A stretch of DNA of 64,000 nt from the NCBI GenBank assembly GCA_015060905.1, contig SUXQ01000003.1:124001-188000 (forward strand), read 5' to 3'. Every line of letters begins with the position of its first letter. Positions within the stretch are counted from its first letter, which is position 1. The stretch comes from Bacteroidales bacterium. GTDB lineage: Bacteria; Bacteroidota; Bacteroidia; Bacteroidales; Bacteroidaceae. Made by a program: the position numbers and the translations under genes. The notes under the pieces are model-generated. The model was not told where the DNA came from. It saw only the letters and a program-made list of their open reading frames with translations, and made no database searches. Shown here in pieces: positions 49,110-57,630 of the stretch.

Positions 49110-49394
49110 ATGGAAAAGATATTGGCAGAAAATGTAAAACGCCTTTGCAAGCAACAAGGCAAGCAACTTAAAGACCTTGCAAGCGACATGGATATTGACG
49201 CTTCAAGTCTAACGAGAGCGATGTATGGCAATGCAAGGTTAGATACCATTGAGAAAATGGCAGTCGCTTTGGGCGTTAGTGTAAAATCCCTTTTTGAACC
49301 TATGGGCGATGAGGCTGTAGAGGGGTTTATTAAAATTAGAGGAAAGATATATCAATTTTATAGTAGGAGCGAGTTGGAGAACCTACTTAAATAG
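49110..49394 (+). CDS. XRE-family helix-turn-helix regulator
   Basis: 94-residue DNA-binding protein. The HTH_3 domain spans about residues 5-62 (LAENVKRLCKQQGKQLKDLA, then SSLTRAMYGNARLDTIEKMA). A short beta tail (EGFIKIRGKIYQFYSRSELE) follows and may dimerise. Lies directly upstream of the Mrr-type gene with operator-like palindromes on both sides, so it is probably the control protein of that cassette. AT-rich like its neighbours. Confidence 0.88.
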   Translation: MEKILAENVKRLCKQQGKQLKDLASDMDIDASSLTRAMYGNARLDTIEKMAVALGVSVKSLFEPMGDEAVEGFIKIRGKIYQFYSRSELENLLK

Positions 49395-49402
49395 TTAAAA
49401 AA

Positions 49403-49436
49403 TTGATAATTTGTTTTATCAAAATAAGTAACTTTG
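49403..49436 (+). promoter_or_regulatory. Promoter and operator of the Mrr-EVE genes
   Basis: TAACTTTG at 49429-49436 matches the -7 box, 37 bp before the Mrr ATG. Just upstream, TTGATAA (49403-49409) and TTATCAA (49416-49422) form an inverted repeat, overlapped by TTGTTTTATCAAAATA, similar to the palindrome at 48965. A regulator bound here would cover the -33 region. Confidence 0.5.
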
Positions 49437-49472
49437 TTAACAAATAGAAATAATATTATAATATAGACTTGT

Positions 49473-50426
49473 ATGATACCAAAATATCAAGAATGTATGT
49501 TGCCTCTTTTACAATGCTTTAATGACAGACAAATTCATTCATTAAAGGAATGTACAGAAGTTCTTTCAAACAAATTTAACTTATCAGCAGATGAAAAGGC
49601 AGAACTTTTACCTAGTGGTAATCAGCCAATAATGTACAACAGGGTTGGTTGGGCAAAATTTTATTTAGAAAAAGCAGGACTCTTAAAAGGTGTGACAAGA
49701 GGTAAATATGTAATAACGGAGGATGGGCTAAGACTTCTATCAAAGAACCCGCAATTTATAAATAATGAAACGTTGTCTGCTTACAAACAATTTCGTTATT
49801 TTATAAACAATAGCGATGGAAATGCAGATGGTGCTATGAGAAGTATTAGCACTTCGGATGGCACTGAAAAGAATAAAGAAACGAAACTAAATAATAATGC
49901 AAAACAAATAAATTATAACGAACAGACTCCAGAAGAGATACTTGACACAACTTTTAAACAACTACAAGCAAACCTTGCTAATGAGGTGTTAGAAAAGGTT
50001 CTTGAACAATCTCCACAATTCTTTGAAAAATTAGTTGTTGAACTTCTTGTAAAAATGGGTTATGGAACAGGTAAAATTACAGGTCGTACAGGAGATGGTG
50101 GTATTGATGGTATTATAGACGAAGATAGACTTGGTTTGGATGTTATACATATTCAAGCTAAAAGATGGCAAATAGGGAACAATGTCGGAAGAAGAGAATT
50201 ACAACATTTTGTTGGCGCATTAGATGGAGAACATTGTAAAAAGGGAGTATTTATAACAACCTCATCATTTACACGAGAAGCATTAGAATACAATCCCGTA
50301 AATGTTAAACTTGCAAAGATTGATGGTAAGAAACTTGCCAACTTAATGATAGCATACAATGTGGGTGTTTCAACAAACGTAAGATATGAGATAAAGAAAA
50401 TTGACACAGACTACTTTGAGGAATAA
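49473..50426 (+). CDS. Mrr-type restriction endonuclease
   Basis: 317 residues, two domains. The N-terminal winged-helix Mrr_N part (about 1-100) includes YNRVGWAKFYLEKAGLLKG and YVITEDGLRLL. The C-terminal PD-(D/E)xK nuclease (about 170-300) has Glu190 (VVELLVKMGY), Asp212 (GDGGIDGII) and Gln228-Ala-Lys230 (IHIQAKRW), the Mrr_cat active site. No methyltransferase is adjacent, so a type IV, modification-dependent nuclease is likely. Three bases before the EVE-like gene, hence one operon. Confidence 0.9.
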   Translation: MIPKYQECMLPLLQCFNDRQIHSLKECTEVLSNKFNLSADEKAELLPSGNQPIMYNRVGWAKFYLEKAGLLKGVTRGKYVITEDGLRLLSKNPQFINNETLSAYKQFRYFINNSDGNADGAMRSISTSDGTEKNKETKLNNNAKQINYNEQTPEEILDTTFKQLQANLANEVLEKVLEQSPQFFEKLVVELLVKMGYGTGKITGRTGDGGIDGIIDEDRLGLDVIHIQAKRWQIGNNVGRRELQHFVGALDGEHCKKGVFITTSSFTREALEYNPVNVKLAKIDGKKLANLMIAYNVGVSTNVRYEIKKIDTDYFEE

Positions 50427-50429
50427 TAT

Positions 50430-50840
50430 ATGCAAAACTGGATTTTTATTTCAAGTACAAAATGTTTTAGAATGAATGATTGGCTAGATGCCAATGATTT
50501 TGTTGAGTACGTTCAACGCAATAATGTAAATGTAAATGACATTGTATATTTGTATACTACAGCACCTATTTGTCGTATTGAATATAAAATGATTGTTGAG
50601 CGTATCAATATTCCCTTAAACGAAATTGTAGATGACTCTGCTTATAACATAAGAACTAAAGAACAGAATGCTAAACGCATGATGAATGATAGATTTATAC
50701 GCTTAAGGTTGCTTAAAAAGGTTGACAATCCCAAATTGCACCTTGATTACTTACGTTCTATAGGATTAAAATCAAGTATGCAATCAAATTTGAAAGTATC
50801 TGGAGAATTATTAAAATATATTGAAGAACAAATGAAATAA
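50430..50840 (+). CDS. EVE/PUA-like domain protein
   Basis: 136 residues, function not certain. The N-terminal half (WIFISSTKCFRMNDWLDAND, then VNVNDIVYLYTTAPICRIEY) has the pattern of EVE domains and relatives: NW-type start, then DIVYLY and RIxYK strands. EVE/YTH/SRA folds read modified bases. The C-terminal half (RLRLLKKVDNPKLHLDYLRS) resembles the tail of similar stand-alone proteins. Co-transcription with an Mrr-type nuclease suggests it is the base-recognition partner. The fold call is from sequence pattern only. Confidence 0.6.
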   Translation: MQNWIFISSTKCFRMNDWLDANDFVEYVQRNNVNVNDIVYLYTTAPICRIEYKMIVERINIPLNEIVDDSAYNIRTKEQNAKRMMNDRFIRLRLLKKVDNPKLHLDYLRSIGLKSSMQSNLKVSGELLKYIEEQMK

Positions 50841-50875
50841 TCTTTTAGATTAAATCAATACAAATACACTTATGC

Positions 50876-50929
50876 ACAAAATACATCAAGGTGGGTTCTC
50901 GATAGAGAACCCACCTTGATGTATTTTGT
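50876..50929. terminator. Strong terminator closing the Mrr cassette
   Basis: Perfect 25-bp arms (50876-50900 with 50905-50929), GATA loop, then TCCTTTTAATTTT. Marks the 3' end of the AT-rich cassette. The following bases up to 51093 are AT-rich, with only a weak TATATTTC box before the xylanase gene. Confidence 0.9.
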
Positions 50930-51093
50930 CCTTTTAATTTTACCTTACATTAAAAAGATTTGTTGAAGCAGATAAAAGGTAATCATAAAAAACAAACCAT
51001 AATTCTGAATGCTTAGAAATCTTTCTACGCTTGCTTATTTCCACATTTTTGATTATCATTGCATTGTATATATTTCCGTAATATAAAACTACT

Positions 51094-52244
51094 ATGAAAA
51101 GATTATTTATAATAGCCACCCTGCTGCTGGCTGTTGCAAGCGTCAGTGCGCAAAAAGGCTCAACAAAGCCATTGAGAAAAGCGTTTGCCGACAAATTCCT
51201 TATAGGCGCGGCACTAAATGTGCATCAGGTAAGAAGCGAGGATAAAAGTTTGCACGACCTTATACGCCGAGAATTCAGTTCGGTTGTCGCCGAGAATTGT
51301 ATGAAGAGCGCCTCATTGCAACCACGCGAAGGAGTGTTCCGCTTCGACGATGCAGACAGGCTTGTGGCGCTCGCCCAAAAGAACAAACAAGCGGTCATCG
51401 GACACTGCTTAGTGTGGCACTCGCAAGCCCCGGATTGGTTTTTCACAGATAGCAACGGCAATGATGTCAGTCGCGAGGTGCTCATCGAACGTATGCGCAG
51501 CCACATTCACACAGTCGTGAAACATTTTAAAGGGAAGGTCAAAGGTTGGGACGTCGTAAACGAAGCTATCGAGTGGGACGGCAAGATGCGCGAGTCGAAA
51601 TTCTACAAAATCATAGGAGAGGAGTTTATCAGCCTTGCTTTTAAGTTTGCCCACGAGGCCGACCCTGACGTTGAGCTTTATTACAACGACTATGGAATGG
51701 ACTCGAGAATGAAGCGCGAGGCTGTTGTGCGCATGGTGCGCAAACTGAAATCCGAAGGGCGAAGAATAGATGCAATAGGCATGCAGTCGCACGTATCTTT
51801 CTCGACCCCGCTCGACGAGTATGAGCGCAGCATAGAGGCCTTTGCTGCCGAGGGTGTAAAAGTGATGATTACCGAGCTTGACCTGAGCGTGCTTCCATGG
51901 CCGCATGGAAATATGGGTGCAGCGGTGGAGAATAACTTCGAGTATCAAGAGAGGATGAACCCCTTCCGCAATGGACTTACAAAGGAAATGGAGCAACAGC
52001 AGACTGATTTTTTCTGCCGTCTGTTCGATATTTATCTGCGCCACGCGATGACATTACCCGAGTCACTTTCTGGGGTGTAAGCGACGGAGACTCGTGGAAG
52101 AATAATTGGCCGGTGCGCGGACGCACAGATTATCCGCTGGCTTTCGACCGCGAATATCGTGCAAAGCCTTTTGTGCATGAGATTATAAAAATGGCAAAAA
52201 GATATAAAAAAGGGGCCTTTCGAAAAGCACAAAAAAACAAGTGA
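51094..52244 (+). pseudogene. Endo-1,4-beta-xylanase (GH10), frameshifted near the 3' end
   Basis: Exported GH10 xylanase (signal peptide 1-19). Acid/base Glu157 (DVVNEAIEW) and nucleophile Glu261 (MITELDLS) are intact. The frame stops at 52080 after an unrelated LPESLSGV end. Shifting frame at about 52045 restores [16 protein letters not shown] and continues to a stop at 52242-52244, giving about 382 residues, normal for GH10. One base is missing around CACGCGATG. The lost segment holds the conserved TFWG tryptophan, so the truncated enzyme is probably inactive unless this is a sequencing error. Confidence 0.9.
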
Positions 52245-52258
52245 TTCTATATTATTAT

Positions 52259-52299
52259 AAATTATGCGGGCAGAGGAATATTCCCTGCCCGCATAATTT
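52259..52299. terminator. Bidirectional terminator
   Basis: Perfect 15-bp stem (52259-52273 with 52285-52299), 11-nt loop, with T-rich flanks on both strands, between the convergent xylanase and glucosaminidase genes. Confidence 0.85.
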
Positions 52300-52317
52300 G
52301 TTTTTTTAGCCACGATA

Positions 52318-53265
52318 TTACCTGAGCCTTACAACGTCGCCCACCTTAAGCGGTGAGTAACTTTCGTACTCGGGATTCATCTTGTAGATGTTTTTAAGGC
52401 GCACGCCGTACTTTTGAGAGATTGAGTAGAGGCTTTCGCCGTTGCCTGTTGTGTGGAAACGGTGCTCTTTGCCGGCTTTGCTGTGTTTCTTTTCGAGGTA
52501 TATAATATCCCCGGCTTTTATATTATATTCTTTATATAAGTCGTTGTATTTTATCAGTTTGCGACGCGAAATTCCAAATTCACTCGAAAGTGTTTCAAAG
52601 GTGTCACCGTTATTTGCCACTACATACAGCAGACCACTCGACAGATAGAGAGGACGGCTGCCCGATAAAGTGCTGCCGGAGCTGTTTCCGAGCGCAGACG
52701 AAATATCACCCTTGGAGTATTTGTCATACTCGTATAGTTTGTAGCGCTCTATAAGGTTTATAAGCTTCTGGGGGTAGGCGGGGTCTTCGGCGTATCCGGC
52801 CTTTTTCAGTCCGCGTGCCCAGCCTTTGTAGTCGGTGGTGCTGAGCTTGAACAGGGAGGCGTATCGGGGACGTAAGAGAAATTGCGAGTGGTCTTCGTAC
52901 GACTCGCGTGCGCTGTTGTAGACGCGGAACTCGCACATTCGTCCGTTGTCCATAGTGGTTGTTGTACGACCTTGCCAATTATTGTTAGCTTTAATGCCGA
53001 AGTGGTTGTTCGACTTTTGTGTAAGGGTGCTTTTCCCTGCACCCGACTCGAGGAGACCTTGTGCAAGGGTGATGCTTGCCGGTATTTTGTGACGGTGCAT
53101 CTGCTCTACAGCGATGGGGTAGTATGTGAGAATGTATGCCTCGTAGGAATCGGATGCGCCTGTTACTGTAGCGTTTGTTTTTTGTGATGTTTGTTTGGTG
53201 GTGCTGCACGATGCGAATGTGAATGCCGCAACTACGGCTACCGCAATGATAAGAATGTGTTTCAT
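52318..53265 (-). CDS. Glucosaminidase with two LysM domains, lipoprotein
   Basis: Peptidoglycan hydrolase of the envelope. Signal peptide with lipobox FASC (Cys20). Mannosyl-glycoprotein/glucosaminidase domain about residues 45-185, with the catalytic-glutamate block ASITLAQGLLESGAGKSTLT and NNHFGIKANNNWQGR. Two LysM modules bind glycan: about 213-256 (NNGDTFETLSSEFGI) and 268-315 (GNGESLYSISQKYGV). 315 residues. Cleaves GlcNAc linkages; probable role in cell-wall remodelling. Confidence 0.93.
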   Translation of the reverse strand: MKHILIIAVAVVAAFTFASCSTTKQTSQKTNATVTGASDSYEAYILTYYPIAVEQMHRHKIPASITLAQGLLESGAGKSTLTQKSNNHFGIKANNNWQGRTTTTMDNGRMCEFRVYNSARESYEDHSQFLLRPRYASLFKLSTTDYKGWARGLKKAGYAEDPAYPQKLINLIERYKLYEYDKYSKGDISSALGNSSGSTLSGSRPLYLSSGLLYVVANNGDTFETLSSEFGISRRKLIKYNDLYKEYNIKAGDIIYLEKKHSKAGKEHRFHTTGNGESLYSISQKYGVRLKNIYKMNPEYESYSPLKVGDVVRLR

Positions 53266-53334
53266 GATGTAATTATATTTTCCAAGTTACAAATTAAACG
53301 AATTAATTGGTTTTATGCAAGTGTTTATTTTATC

Positions 53335-53486
53335 TTTATATAAGATATACTGCACTCGCTTTGAAAAATATTCAAGCACGCTTGATATTTCTCGCTCGTT
53401 TGTTATTGTCTTTATATAAGACATACTGCACTCGCTTTGAAAAATATTGAAGCAAGCTTCATATTTCTCGCTCGTTTGTTATTGTC
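53335..53486. repeat. Two tandem 76-bp units with covarying hairpins
   Basis: Units 53335-53410 and 53411-53486 differ at only four positions. Each contains a hairpin (53366-53390 and 53442-53466) and ends CTCGCTCGTTTGTTATTGTC. Two of the four differences (53373/53384 versus 53449/53460) swap a C-G pair for a G-C pair, so the stem is kept. Occupies most of the 328-bp gap between the divergent glucosaminidase and cdd genes. Confidence 0.92.
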
Positions 53487-53515
53487 TTTGAGATAAAACC
53501 TCGAAAATAGGATGT

Positions 53516-53558
53516 GGCTCGGAAGAAAAATAAGTTCACTTGTTTTTTCTTCCGAGCC
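53516..53558. repeat. Inverted repeat upstream of cdd
   Basis: Perfect 15-bp arms (53516-53530 and 53544-53558), 13-nt loop. The left arm contains CTCGGAAGAAAAA, the element repeated in the array before tRNA-Leu. No gene reads into it from either side, so a terminator is unlikely; it lies just upstream of the cdd -7 box. Confidence 0.8.
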
Positions 53559-53564
53559 TTTCAC

Positions 53565-53572
53565 TATCTTTG
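53565..53572 (+). promoter_or_regulatory. Promoter -7 box of cdd
   Basis: CACTATCTTTG contains TATCTTTG, an exact -7 box, 21 bp before the cdd ATG; the same CACTATCTTTG occurs in the tRNA-Leu promoter. CTTG at 53539-53542 could serve as -33. Confidence 0.65.
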
Positions 53573-53593
53573 TAGTGTTAGAAGCTGAAAATT

Positions 53594-54076
53594 ATGAAAG
53601 AGATTATTCTAAGCACTGTTGTTAAGGTCTGCTCTTACGAAGAGCTGTCGCCGGCCGACAGGCAACTGACCGATGCTGCCCGCGAAGCTGCAAAAAAGAG
53701 TTACGCCCCCTATTCGCTTTTCAACGTGGGAGCAGCCGTACGCCTAGATGGCGGGGAGATTGTCTGCGGTAGTAATCAAGAGAATGCAGCCTACCCCTCG
53801 GGGCTATGCGCCGAGCGCACCACTCTCTTTTGGGCAGGAGCACAGCATCCCGACAAGGCTGTCGAGGCAATAGCCATCGCCGCACGCGACAAAGATGGAG
53901 AGATTGAAAAGCCAATATCCCCCTGCGGAGCCTGCCGACAGGTAATGCTCGAGACGGAAATGCGATTCGACCGTCCCATGCGCATCATCCTCTACGGCTC
54001 GCGCGAGTGCTACATAATAAAAGGTGGCACAAAGGAACTTATGCCCCTCTCCTTTAGTTCGGATTTTTTAAAATAG
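53594..54076 (+). CDS. cdd: Cytidine deaminase
   Basis: Deaminates cytidine and deoxycytidine in pyrimidine salvage. Zinc site: Cys72-Ala-Glu74 (GLCAERTTLFWAG) and Cys111/Cys114 (PCGACRQ), the tetrameric T-CDA pattern with three cysteines and the catalytic Glu74. 160 residues, typical for Bacteroidota. Five bases before the phosphatase gene, hence probably one operon. Confidence 0.96.
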   Translation: MKEIILSTVVKVCSYEELSPADRQLTDAAREAAKKSYAPYSLFNVGAAVRLDGGEIVCGSNQENAAYPSGLCAERTTLFWAGAQHPDKAVEAIAIAARDKDGEIEKPISPCGACRQVMLETEMRFDRPMRIILYGSRECYIIKGGTKELMPLSFSSDFLK

Positions 54077-54081
54077 ATAAC

Positions 54082-54558
54082 ATGAAAAAGATTCTATTCG
54101 TCTGTCACGGAAATATATGCCGCTCGCCCATGGCGGAATTTGTCTTTAAAGACCTTGTCGCAAAGCGCGGCCTCGACAAGGATTTTTACATTCGCTCGGC
54201 TGCAACAAGCAGCGAAGAGATTGGAAACGGCATCTACCCTCCTGCGGCCTATGAGCTTGGACGCAACAACGTCCGCATCGACAAAGAAAAACGTGCCACA
54301 CGCATCACTCGCAACGACTATATAGAGTATGATATGATAATTGTGATGGAGCAGTATAACATAAGAAACCTGAGAGACGTCGCAAGGTTCGACCCCGATA
54401 ATAAAATATGGAAACTGCTCGATTTTGACAATCCCAACGACATTGTGCAGTGTGCGGGAGAGGATATTTCGGACCCGTGGTACCACGGAAATTTCTCAAA
54501 GACCTACGAAGAGATTGTCCGAGGCTGTAAAGGATTGCTCGAATACCTCGGATATTAA
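54082..54558 (+). CDS. Low molecular weight protein-tyrosine phosphatase
   Basis: Cysteine phosphatase of the LMW-PTP family. The P-loop CHGNICRS gives Cys8 and Arg14 (C-x5-R-S); the general acid is the aspartate of DPWYHGNF near residue 132. 158 residues, full length. Usually acts on tyrosine kinases of capsule synthesis or on arginine phosphate; no such partner is nearby. Co-transcribed with cdd. Confidence 0.95.
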   Translation: MKKILFVCHGNICRSPMAEFVFKDLVAKRGLDKDFYIRSAATSSEEIGNGIYPPAAYELGRNNVRIDKEKRATRITRNDYIEYDMIIVMEQYNIRNLRDVARFDPDNKIWKLLDFDNPNDIVQCAGEDISDPWYHGNFSKTYEEIVRGCKGLLEYLGY

Positions 54559-54630
54559 GAAAAAAGGTTGCGGATATGAATATTCGTTAAAAAAATTATA
54601 TCTTTACGCGAACAATATAAATTAAAGACT

Positions 54631-56583
54631 ATGAAAAAACTTATTCGTAAGGTGTCTGCCATTATCATATTGGCAATGATACCCATCGCAATGCACGCCG
54701 AGAAGGTTGTAAAAATATCTTCTCCAGACAAAAAAATAACAGTAGACCTTTCAACCGATAAAGGTAAATTCGGCTGGACCGTAAACCGTGACGGAGCAAA
54801 AGTCTACACCGTAGAGGACGTTCGAATGATAGTGAACGGAAAGACTCTCGCAGGCGACGCAGCAGTAAAAAATGTAAAGCAGAAGAGCGTTAGCGAGACT
54901 ATCAACCCCGTCGTTCCAATAAAATTCTCTACTATTGAAAATAATTACACCGAAGCAAAAATTAATTTCGGTTCATACTCAATAGAGATGCGAGTGATGA
55001 ACAACGCCGTTGCCTATCGTTTCGTAACAAACATCAAGGGCGAGGTAACCGTCGAGAATGAATGTTTCACAATGATTCCTGCCGACGGATTTACAGCGCA
55101 CTTTCAGCCATGTAACTCTTTCAACACCTCTTACGAGACACACTATCAACATAAAGAGGTGAAAGATTGGATAAGGGACAACAAACTTGCAACAATCCCC
55201 ATGCTCCTTTCGGACAGCAACGACACGCAACTGCTCATTGGCGAGAGCGACGTAGATGATTATCCCCGTATGTTCTTCAAAGGCAATCGAAAAGGAATCT
55301 CTACAGCCTTCCCAAAATCTCCTGTGAAATGGGAGCCTCGTGGCGACCGCGGATGGACCATCACAGAAGAGGGATACTACATTGCAAAGACACAGGGCAA
55401 ACGCACATTCCCCTGGCGTTTCGTGGTTGTTACCGATTCAAAAGGCATAATTGAGCAGACTGTTCCCGCGCAGCTGGCACGCAAAAGTGTACTTACCGAC
55501 ACTGATTGGATTAAGCCCGGACAGGTAAGCTGGGAGTGGTGGAACGGCGCAGTGCCTTTTGGCCCCGACGTTAATTTCCGCGCAGGAAACAATTACGACA
55601 CATACGCATATTTTATCGACTTTGCCGCAAAGTATGGCGTTGAATATATTCTTCTCGACGAAGGTTGGGCAAAAAGCACACGCGACCCTTACACTGCAAA
55701 GCCCGACATGCATCTTGATAAGCTTATTAAATATGGTAAGGAAAAGGGCGTAGGAATCATCATATGGTTGCCCTGGCTGACAGTTGAACAAAACTTCGAC
55801 GTCTTTAAGAAATATGCCGAGTGGGGTGTAGCAGGCGTGAAAATTGACTTTATGGACCACGCCGACCAGTGGATGGTGAACTTCTACAAGAGAGTGATGC
55901 AAGAGGCGGCTAAGCACAAACTGCTTGTAGACATGCACGGCTCGTTCACTCCTATGGGATTGGAGTATGAGTACCCCAACTTCCTTTCGTACGAAGGTGT
56001 GCTGGGTCTTGAGCAGATGGGCGGTTGTCGTCCCGACAATACGCTGTTCCTGCCTTTCATTCGTAACGCAGTGGGAGCGGCCGACTTTACACCCGGAGGC
56101 ATGAACAACCGTCAGCCCAACAACAATCAGGGTGGTCGCCCCAATTCTGTTGCATCGGGTACACGCGCCTATCAGATGGCACTATATGTAGTGCTTGAGA
56201 GTGCTATTCAGATGCTGGCCGACAATCCCTCGTTGTACTACCAAAATGACGATTGTACAAGATACATCGCATCGGTGCCCACTACATGGGACGAGACACG
56301 CGCCCTTGCCTCAGAGGTTGGGAAATATGTCATTGTGGCTAAGCGTAAAGGCGAAAAATGGTTCATAGGCGGTATATGCAATGGCGAACAGGATGAATTT
56401 AAGTTCAACGTAAAACTTGACTTCCTCGGCGACAAAGAGTACAAGCTCACAGGTTACAAGGATGGTATTAACGCCGACCGTCAGGCTATGCACTATAATA
56501 AGATAGAGCAGAAGGTTACAAAGAACAGTTCTATTGAGATTAAGATGGTTAAGAATGGCGGATTTACTGCTGTAATCGAATAA
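54631..56583 (+). CDS. Glycoside hydrolase family 97 enzyme
   Basis: Exported alpha-glycosidase (signal peptide 1-23, ending MHAE). N-terminal beta-sandwich (about 25-280), then a TIM barrel with WEWWNGAVPFGPDVNF and YILLDEGWAK, and a C-terminal beta domain. The block GVKIDFMDHADQW places an aspartate (Asp406) where retaining GH97 enzymes carry their nucleophile; as I recall, inverting SusB-type enzymes lack it. So a retaining alpha-galactosidase-like activity is more likely than SusB alpha-glucosidase. 650 residues. No SusC/SusD nearby. Confidence 0.92.
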   Translation: MKKLIRKVSAIIILAMIPIAMHAEKVVKISSPDKKITVDLSTDKGKFGWTVNRDGAKVYTVEDVRMIVNGKTLAGDAAVKNVKQKSVSETINPVVPIKFSTIENNYTEAKINFGSYSIEMRVMNNAVAYRFVTNIKGEVTVENECFTMIPADGFTAHFQPCNSFNTSYETHYQHKEVKDWIRDNKLATIPMLLSDSNDTQLLIGESDVDDYPRMFFKGNRKGISTAFPKSPVKWEPRGDRGWTITEEGYYIAKTQGKRTFPWRFVVVTDSKGIIEQTVPAQLARKSVLTDTDWIKPGQVSWEWWNGAVPFGPDVNFRAGNNYDTYAYFIDFAAKYGVEYILLDEGWAKSTRDPYTAKPDMHLDKLIKYGKEKGVGIIIWLPWLTVEQNFDVFKKYAEWGVAGVKIDFMDHADQWMVNFYKRVMQEAAKHKLLVDMHGSFTPMGLEYEYPNFLSYEGVLGLEQMGGCRPDNTLFLPFIRNAVGAADFTPGGMNNRQPNNNQGGRPNSVASGTRAYQMALYVVLESAIQMLADNPSLYYQNDDCTRYIASVPTTWDETRALASEVGKYVIVAKRKGEKWFIGGICNGEQDEFKFNVKLDFLGDKEYKLTGYKDGINADRQAMHYNKIEQKVTKNSSIEIKMVKNGGFTAVIE

Positions 56584-56600
56584 TTCCAAAGAAATATAAA

Positions 56601-56651
56601 CATAAAAACAAATCCGTGCCAAAAATATTTTGGCACGGATTTGTTTTTATG
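56601..56651. terminator. Bidirectional terminator
   Basis: Perfect 24-bp arms (56601-56624 with 56628-56651) with a 3-nt loop and A/T runs at both ends, between the convergent GH97 and AraC genes. Confidence 0.9.
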
Positions 56652-56662
56652 AGCGAGTAGAA

Positions 56663-57568
56663 TTAATTATCACTGTAAGTCAAACGATTGCCCTCGCGAA
56701 ACTGTCGCGGAGTGATACCCTCGACCTTGCGAAAGAGAGTCGAAAATTGCCCGACACTCTCGAAGCCAAGAGCATAGGCCGTCTCACTTATAGTCTTATG
56801 TTCGGACACCAACATCTCTTTGGCTCGGCATATGAGCAGAAGAGAAATATATTGCGCAGGAGAGACACCCGTAACGCGCCTGAACGACTGTCTGAACCAC
56901 GAATATCCCACCCCAAGAGCGTTTGCAATATCTTCGGCACGCAGTGAGTGATGTACCCTCTCGCGCATAAGCTGCCTTGCCTCATTTACAATATCCTCGG
57001 TGCGATTCGCACAATCTGTCGAACTTTTGTGCCTGTATAATATGTGACCAAGCATGTGCATCACTACGCCCGACAACAGTTGCTGCGAGCCCACACTCTC
57101 TTTGGCAGCAATGCGAATAGCGTCGCGGTAAAGCCCCATCAACGAACTGCTGAGGCCTATCTTCAGAAGAGCCTCTTTTGCAGAAAAGAATCCTGCCGAC
57201 AATAAATTATTTGCAATTCCCCCGCGGAACCCTATCCAATATTCACTCCAGCCCGAATGTTCGTCAGGCGCATAGGAGTGACGTTCACCGGGAAAAAGAA
57301 GAATCACCGTACCGGCCTCTATTCTTTGACGAGGAATAGAGTGTGACTCGAAAAATCCCCCTCCCTCGTAAATGTATACAATCTGAAATTCATTCAACAC
57401 GCGTCCTTTTGCAGGCTTGAAATAGTAAGCGTCGGGGTGCTGCATAATCGGATAGTGTGTATTCGGAGCAATAGATTGCCTACCAACCGTTGTTACCACC
57501 AACCCCCAATTTATGTCGTTGGAGCTTACTGTCAAATATTTCAACGAATTAGTATCAAGTTCCTTCAT
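56663..57568 (-). CDS. AraC-family regulator, probably of the rhamnose operon
   Basis: 301 residues. N-terminal sugar-sensing cupin domain (about 35-180, with FKPAKGRVLNEFQIVYIYEG and LLFPGERHSYAPDEHSGWSE). C-terminal double helix-turn-helix (about 200-298): SLRAEDIANALGVGYSWFRQ and ISETAYALGFESVGQFSTLF. Divergent from rhaB with 100 bp between starts, which is the expected place for a rhamnose activator (RhaR/RhaS type). The role is inferred from position and family. Confidence 0.88.
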   Translation of the reverse strand: MKELDTNSLKYLTVSSNDINWGLVVTTVGRQSIAPNTHYPIMQHPDAYYFKPAKGRVLNEFQIVYIYEGGGFFESHSIPRQRIEAGTVILLFPGERHSYAPDEHSGWSEYWIGFRGGIANNLLSAGFFSAKEALLKIGLSSSLMGLYRDAIRIAAKESVGSQQLLSGVVMHMLGHILYRHKSSTDCANRTEDIVNEARQLMRERVHHSLRAEDIANALGVGYSWFRQSFRRVTGVSPAQYISLLLICRAKEMLVSEHKTISETAYALGFESVGQFSTLFRKVEGITPRQFREGNRLTYSDN

Positions 57569-57630
57569 TGCGTGTCAAATTTTAAACATTTAATATCATT
57601 TTTGAAAACCAAAAATAGTAAATACATTCT

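Noticed and set aside
48213-50929. Island integrated at tRNA-Leu with a direct repeat of the tRNA 3' end
   Set aside because: I saw no copy of the tRNA 3' end (TCGAGTCCTATCAGG) at the right side of the cassette, so integration at this tRNA is not shown.
53516-53558. Terminator before cdd
   Set aside because: Both neighbouring genes diverge from this region, so no transcript enters it that would need termination there.
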